This document shows, in pieces, positions 30,430 through 34,884 of a DNA stretch of 34,884 nt. The stretch's first letter is position 1; every line of letters begins with the position of its first letter. Under the pieces are notes generated by a model. It saw only the letters and a list, made by a program, of their open reading frames with translations. It was not told the origin of the DNA and searched no databases. A program made the position numbers and the translations under genes. The stretch is taken from the NCBI RefSeq assembly GCF_024808815.1, contig NZ_JANUCS010000018.1:1-34884 (forward strand). The letters run 5' to 3'. Origin of the DNA: Methanosalsum natronophilum. Its GTDB lineage: Archaea; Halobacteriota; Methanosarcinia; Methanosarcinales; Methanosarcinaceae.

Positions 30430-32673
30430 TTATACTTTATTTATCTCCCTAAAAGTTATCTTGAACTGAGTACTTCCATCATCTGATTCCAGATCTATAG
30501 TACCATCTAGCTGATCTACCAATGTATTAACCAATTGTAACCCTAGAGAATCGGTGTTCCTGAAATCCACATGTGATGGAAATCCTTTTCCATCGTCGCT
30601 CACCAACAATAAATAATTATCCTCTTTGCTTTTAAGTACAATATCTATTTGTCCATTCTCAGCTGGATCAAAAGCATGTTTTAACGAATTGGATACCAGT
30701 TCATTTACTATCATTCCTAAGGGGATAGAAGTATCTATACTTAAATAAACTTTTTCAATATCCAGATTAAGCTGGATCTTACCATTACCTATATTGTACG
30801 CTTCCAGTAGATATACTCCAAGTTTATTCACATAATCCGTGAAATCAACACTCCTCATATCCTCGGATTTATATATCTCTTCATGGATCAGAGCCATTGA
30901 ACGTACCCTATTCTGACTGTTTTTAAACGATTCTATCACTTCAGGGTCACTGAAATGTTCAGATTCAAGATAAAGCATACTAGAAATTACCTGTAAATTA
31001 TTCTTTACTCTATGATGTATTTCTTTCTTGCGTACCTTTTCAATGTTCAATAAAGCATCTTCGGCTTGTTTTCTGTCAGTGATATCGAGTATTATACCTT
31101 GCAAGTATGTGACAGTACCGTTTTGGTCAAGTCGTAATAGAGTTCGTTCATCAACCCACCTAACATCACCAGACTTGGTAATGATCCTGTACTCCGACGT
31201 GAAATATTCGGGAATTGTATCAATTATTTTGTTCTTTTGAACAGACTTTGTACCATTATAATATGTATGTTGGGCCACAAGTTCGTCAAGGTCTTTTTCT
31301 ACTTTATGTAAATCTTCTGGATGAACAATATCAGCATATAACAATTTACCTGATGTGAATTCTTCGGGCTGGTATCCGAACTGAGTAATATTGTCTGAAA
31401 CAACTTCAACTGGCCATTTATCTTCAGGTAACCACAGGAATACCACTACCTGACTGCTGTTAATGACTACCCGCATTTCTTGCATTGTCTTGTTAGATTC
31501 CTTTAATTTACTAGCGTAGTCTTCTAGTATTGAGAGTATTTCATTCAGTCCTATAGGAATATCCTTAAAATCAATAGCTACATCAGTATCTGCACGTGAA
31601 TCCAGTTTCCCTTTGGACACATCTGTTGAAACTTTACCAAAACTGTCCACAATATTTTTTATAGGACGAGTTATGGATAATGCTATCAGGTATCCCATAC
31701 TACCCATGAAAATGACTGCTAATGTTGAAATGATGATAAGTTTATCCCTCAAACCAATTGCATCAGCAAGCATTTCGTCTTTAGGAATTGATAGAATAAA
31801 TGCAAAGTTCCCCATATCTACAGGTTCGTAGAATATTATTGATTTCTTACCAGTTATTGGATCGTTAACTTCTATATGACCTGATATTCCCTCATTTATA
31901 TCAGCTAACAGCATGTAAACAGGTTCATCATGCAAGTCCATGATGTTCGTGGTACCAATAGCATTCTTGTCCTGAGGATGAGATAGGAGAGTCCCAGAGT
32001 TACTGACAACCATAGCATACCCGTTCTCAAGTACCTGTATGTCATGAACTGAGTCATCTATATAATCTAATGAAACATCAACTCCGGCAATGCCTTTAAA
32101 CTCATCATCTACAATAATAGGTGATACAAAACTTACAATAAGTTCACCTTGGTAAAGATAAGGTTCTGTGACAACATCGGTCCTCATTTGTTTTGGTAAT
32201 TGGTAATAATCTTCAGTATCGTAGTCTATCAGAGGTTCAACATCTACCTCACCACCGATACGGTTCCAAAATGGGAGAAAACGGCCAGTTTCATCATGAT
32301 AATCTGCATTAACATATTCCAGATCATTACCATCAAAAGCATCCGGTTCATATCCCACATAAACACCAATTAGTCGAGGGTTTTCTCTCAATATATGCTC
32401 CAATTTCTGGTTGATCTCAAACCTATCATCTGATGAGTATCGTTCTAAACTTCGAGCTACAGTATTCGGTATTGCCATATTCTCCCGCATATCCGCATTG
32501 AACTGGTTCGCATAATTCTGGGAGATCTCAGTGGACCTCGAATACTCGATATCTATCTTTTGAGTCGTGACAATTGATACGATAATAGCAGTAGATGACG
32601 CCATTATGAAAAGAACAGCTATTGTAATGTATAATATAAGTTTAAGTTTAAGTGGTGTCTCATCCCAATTCAT
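30430..32673 (-). CDS. Membrane sensor histidine kinase (dCache-HAMP-PAS-HisKA_2)
   Basis: 747 residues. First membrane helix at about 12-36, an extracellular double-Cache domain at about 37-305 (IGVYVGYEPDAF, RTDVVTEPYLYQGELIVSFVSPI, GIAGVDVSLDYI and NGYAMVVSNSGTLLSHP are typical), second membrane helix at about 310-336, a HAMP region (ITRPIKNIVDSF), a PAS domain (about 400-545, ending GIILDITDRKQAEDAL), and HisKA_2 ([19 protein letters not shown]) with a HATPase (NELVSNSLKHAF, DDGKGF). It probably senses a small extracellular ligand. GGAAT lies close to the ATG at 32673. Confidence 0.95.
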   Translation of the reverse strand: MNWDETPLKLKLILYITIAVLFIMASSTAIIVSIVTTQKIDIEYSRSTEISQNYANQFNADMRENMAIPNTVARSLERYSSDDRFEINQKLEHILRENPRLIGVYVGYEPDAFDGNDLEYVNADYHDETGRFLPFWNRIGGEVDVEPLIDYDTEDYYQLPKQMRTDVVTEPYLYQGELIVSFVSPIIVDDEFKGIAGVDVSLDYIDDSVHDIQVLENGYAMVVSNSGTLLSHPQDKNAIGTTNIMDLHDEPVYMLLADINEGISGHIEVNDPITGKKSIIFYEPVDMGNFAFILSIPKDEMLADAIGLRDKLIIISTLAVIFMGSMGYLIALSITRPIKNIVDSFGKVSTDVSKGKLDSRADTDVAIDFKDIPIGLNEILSILEDYASKLKESNKTMQEMRVVINSSQVVVFLWLPEDKWPVEVVSDNITQFGYQPEEFTSGKLLYADIVHPEDLHKVEKDLDELVAQHTYYNGTKSVQKNKIIDTIPEYFTSEYRIITKSGDVRWVDERTLLRLDQNGTVTYLQGIILDITDRKQAEDALLNIEKVRKKEIHHRVKNNLQVISSMLYLESEHFSDPEVIESFKNSQNRVRSMALIHEEIYKSEDMRSVDFTDYVNKLGVYLLEAYNIGNGKIQLNLDIEKVYLSIDTSIPLGMIVNELVSNSLKHAFDPAENGQIDIVLKSKEDNYLLLVSDDGKGFPSHVDFRNTDSLGLQLVNTLVDQLDGTIDLESDDGSTQFKITFREINKV

Positions 32674-32709
32674 AGCCTTATTCCTTTAATGAAATAAGTA
32701 TTCCAATTA

Positions 32710-33492
32710 TTAAACTTTACTTGAATTAGAAATGAAATGTGAGAACAGGTCATTACCCCATCTGATCGATCTTTGGTCATACCCCACAACATCTTTATGG
32801 TCATAATTGCCATTCTTATCAAATAAACTTAAAAGAAAAGCCTTCTCCGAAACTACAATGCCGGGAACTTGGCGTTTACTGGCATTCACAAAAATATTAG
32901 AGTGCTCTGATTGCTTTATCGGTTCAAGCTTATCCGTATATTCTTCTTCTAGTCTATTAAGCACACAATCTTTAAAAATGAGATTAAGTTTTGTACCATT
33001 TGATGCTAACCTTGAAAAGATGTTGATATATTCGGGATGGAAAAAAGGTAACATTGCATTGATATGTTGGCAGTTACAAAGTTCATTGACAAACTCTTCA
33101 TCAAGTTCAAATATTCGGTCAAGAGCTGGGTCTAACATTTCACAGTCACCGATCTCTCCCATCCTTGTAAGTAAATTAAGTGGAATTGAATCAAAGTCAC
33201 GGGATTTCCAATAATGGTAATCTGATTCGAAAAGGTCAACTATTTTAATTAAAGGGATCATATTCTCAGTCAATGCCTTACCTATATATGAAAGACGATA
33301 AACATGATCATCATCGTTCTGAACAACAAGCCCCTCTTCTTTCAGTTTCTTCATAGGAGAAATAAGTGGTCTCCAACTACACCCAAATTCTTGCTTAATT
33401 TCATTTGACGTTTTAGGACCTGTGAGGAGCAGACTTAATATCCGTTTTCTTTTATCTGAGATCCAAATCGTATCACTTAATTCTGAATCCAT
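32710..33492 (-). CDS. Msr/FilR1-type winged-helix regulator (second copy)
   Basis: 260 residues with the same two-domain layout as the gene at 5931: winged helix (DTIWISDKRKRILSLLLTGP, KTSNEIKQEFGCSWRPLISPMKKLKEEGLV), DUF1724 middle domain (YHYWKSRDFDSIPLNLLTRMGEIGD) and terminal RSIRWGNDLFSHFI. GGGGGT lies nine bases before the ATG, and a TATA box (TTTTATATTTATTT) sits about 20-35 bases upstream. It follows another Msr-like gene with 81 bases between, so the two probably have separate promoters. Close to a corrinoid methyltransferase gene, so a methylotrophic target is likely. Confidence 0.9.
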   Translation of the reverse strand: MDSELSDTIWISDKRKRILSLLLTGPKTSNEIKQEFGCSWRPLISPMKKLKEEGLVVQNDDDHVYRLSYIGKALTENMIPLIKIVDLFESDYHYWKSRDFDSIPLNLLTRMGEIGDCEMLDPALDRIFELDEEFVNELCNCQHINAMLPFFHPEYINIFSRLASNGTKLNLIFKDCVLNRLEEEYTDKLEPIKQSEHSNIFVNASKRQVPGIVVSEKAFLLSLFDKNGNYDHKDVVGYDQRSIRWGNDLFSHFISNSSKV

Positions 33493-33573
33493 CTATAATA
33501 AACCCCCTAAATAAATATAAAACATAAATGATCTAAATATTGAACAGTTGTAAATCGGTACTTTAACAACATC

Positions 33574-34365
33574 TCATCCCACCTCATGTTTAACACAACT
33601 TCCTTTTTCTTTACAGTGTTCAAATAACTCCTCTCCCCATTTCAAAGCATTTGAATCAAAGCTCATCACAACCTTGTGGTCATAACGACCTAACTTATCA
33701 AAGAACGATATGTAAAGGAACCAGTCAGTTACAGTTACTGTAGGAAAGTTCATGTTTGAATCACAAATGTAAACTGCGCTATTATCAGCTTTAATGATGG
33801 CTTCAAGCTCACTATAATAATCTCTTTGCATTCGCTCGAAAACCTTTCGTGTAAAAACTAGAGATATGTTAGCATCATTTTCAATCAACTTTGAGTAAAT
33901 CGAAGGATACGATGGATGAAAATATGCTGCAAAGGACATGACATTATTAGATTTATAGATATTTTCTGTGAACTCTTTTGGCAGTTCGAACAAATGGTTG
34001 ATATCAGGTTCTATTATGAAATAATGTCCAAGGTCTCCAAGACGCTTCAATAGGTGAGGAGGAATACAACTAAGGTCTCTTTCAGTCCAATAATCCCTGT
34101 ATTCTTCAATTACATTAAGGGTGTTTAAAAGAGGTAACATGTTATGCACAATGACCCTACCAGTATCAGTTAAGCTATAAAGATCACCATCTTGGCTTAT
34201 CAGGCCCCAGTCCTTTAATATCTTTACCTGAGGCATCATTGATCTAGAATTAACATTGAGTGCTGCCTTTATCTGATCAATATCCCTTGGACCTTCTGTG
34301 AGAAGTAAAAGCAAGTTCCTTCTTTTTTCCGATATCCAGATAGTGTCACTCAAAGCCAGTTTCAT
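33574..34365 (-). CDS. Msr/FilR1-type winged-helix regulator (third copy)
   Basis: 263 residues: winged helix (SDTIWISEKRRNLLLLLTEG, RDIDQIKAALNVNSRSMMPQVKILKDWGLISQDGD), DUF1724 domain (YRDYWTERDLSCIPPHLLKRLGDLGHY) and the end ALKWGEELFEHCKEKGSCVK. It shares about half of the winged-helix residues with its neighbour at 32710, so the pair likely arose by tandem duplication. AGGTG is nine bases before the ATG. Transcribed away from the corrinoid protein gene at 34794 across a 428-base region that holds palindromes. Confidence 0.9.
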   Translation of the reverse strand: MKLALSDTIWISEKRRNLLLLLTEGPRDIDQIKAALNVNSRSMMPQVKILKDWGLISQDGDLYSLTDTGRVIVHNMLPLLNTLNVIEEYRDYWTERDLSCIPPHLLKRLGDLGHYFIIEPDINHLFELPKEFTENIYKSNNVMSFAAYFHPSYPSIYSKLIENDANISLVFTRKVFERMQRDYYSELEAIIKADNSAVYICDSNMNFPTVTVTDWFLYISFFDKLGRYDHKVVMSFDSNALKWGEELFEHCKEKGSCVKHEVG

Positions 34366-34793
34366 ATAGATTTACACCTGATAAATATATCTAGACGTTT
34401 TAAATGTCATTTTTTTCTTTTTATTTCATACAATCATTGTCTATGATTTTTTTTGGGCTGCTAACCAGATCATTCGGATTAATAGAATCACTGATGACCA
34501 TTTAATCTCTTATTACTTAAAAATACTTTTGGTATAGTTGAGTATCTTAAGTTATGTTAAGTACTTCACCCCTTGAAATTGACAAGGTCATTGATTTAAT
34601 ACTTATAATAAGATTAGTCATGAACATTATATAATGTTTTCCAAGTGGATTATAGTACTTTTAAATTAAATTGTGGAGTCTATTCGTTATATGATAGTCA
34701 AATGATGCTATATACAAGTATCACACAATCATTAAGCAGAGGAAACACAGTAAGGCTGGTTTCTTAAATATAATAAAACAGAAAGGTGGCAAA
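34366..34793. promoter_or_regulatory. Divergent intergenic region with palindromes and long leader
   Basis: Holds AGTATCTTAA-(6)-TTAAGTACTT (34541-34566), an imperfect inverted repeat, and AACATTATATAATGTT (34623-34638), a perfect 16-base palindrome that contains a TATA-like core. If transcription starts about 25 bases further on, the corrinoid gene has a leader of roughly 130 bases; long leaders are known for methyltransferase genes in Methanosarcina. GAAAGGTGG lies just before the ATG at 34794. Confidence 0.5.
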
Positions 34794-34884
34794 ATGGCAA
34801 ATCAAGAAATTCTAGATAAGCTAAAAGAAGCAATTGTAAACCAGGATATTGAAGGTGCAAAGCAAGGTGCACAAGAAGCATTGG
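34794..34884 (+). CDS. Methyltransferase corrinoid protein (5' end only)
   Basis: The window ends after 30 codons. The reading starts MANQEILDKLKEAIVNQDIE and continues GAKQGAQEAL, the start of the helical cap domain of corrinoid proteins that carry methyl groups from methylamines or related substrates to coenzyme M. I recognise the family but cannot decide between the MtmC, MtbC and MttC subtypes from this part. AGGTGG before the ATG is a good ribosome site. The adjoining Msr-like genes are the probable regulators. Confidence 0.8.
   Translation, partial: MANQEILDKLKEAIVNQDIEGAKQGAQEAL

Overview
The window looks like a chromosomal segment of an AT-rich methanogenic archaeon of the Methanosarcinales, probably a methylotroph of the Methanolobus/Methanococcoides type. 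The reasons are: archaeal information-processing genes (HerA, NurA, Mre11, Rad50, aIF1A); three winged-helix regulators of the FilR1/Msr type; a DUF1638 protein; archaeal TATA boxes and GGTGA/GGAGG ribosome sites; HisKA_2-type histidine kinases; and, at the right edge, the start of a methyltransferase corrinoid protein. The genus is an inference.

Layout. 1-3902: a PAS histidine kinase whose 5' part lies outside the window and which seems frameshifted at about base 27, an acidic protein, a GyrI-like protein, a six-helix membrane protein and a kinase fragment cut at an IS200/IS605-like relic end. 3903-6716: a ribbon-helix-helix-like protein, a RelE-type toxin-antitoxin pair with a repeated operator, a cis-prenyltransferase homologue that lacks the catalytic motif but keeps an RxG tail, and the first Msr-like regulator. 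6848-7619: a 346-bp direct duplication of the herA 3' end and its downstream DNA, whose non-coding core is far better conserved than the duplicated coding part and can fold. 7507-15182: the DNA end-resection operon mre11-rad50-nurA-herA on the minus strand. 15183-15660: a strong small-RNA candidate with a C-rich loop. 15661-21330: accessory and regulatory genes (small membrane proteins, DUF1638, a pRiA4b ORF-3-like protein, a NifX-like/DUF134 divergent pair, a tnpB relic, a DUF3467/wHTH pair). 21534-24585: tRNA-Leu, photolyase, tRNA-Gly, a HAD phosphatase and aIF1A. 24689-30012: a coiled-coil protein, a zinc-ribbon microprotein, a GNAT-membrane fusion, rubrerythrin, a SAM methyltransferase and a SUMF1-domain protein. 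30013-34884: a response regulator and sensor kinase, two more Msr-like regulators, and a long leader into the corrinoid protein gene.

How the genes fit together. Mre11-Rad50 recognises and opens DNA ends, and HerA-NurA carries out long-range 5' resection; their co-transcription is the best understood unit here. The right edge looks like a methylotrophic regulation island: two Msr-like regulators transcribed divergently from a corrinoid gene, with palindromes at the intergenic TATA region. The most interesting unexplained features are the duplicated structured element downstream of herA, the C-rich-loop RNA upstream of mre11, the NgBR/Nus1-like prenyltransferase subunit candidate, and a set of solo IS200/IS605-type right ends, three resembling one another and all on the minus strand, one still attached to a decayed tnpB. 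All statements come from reading the sequence; no database searches were run.
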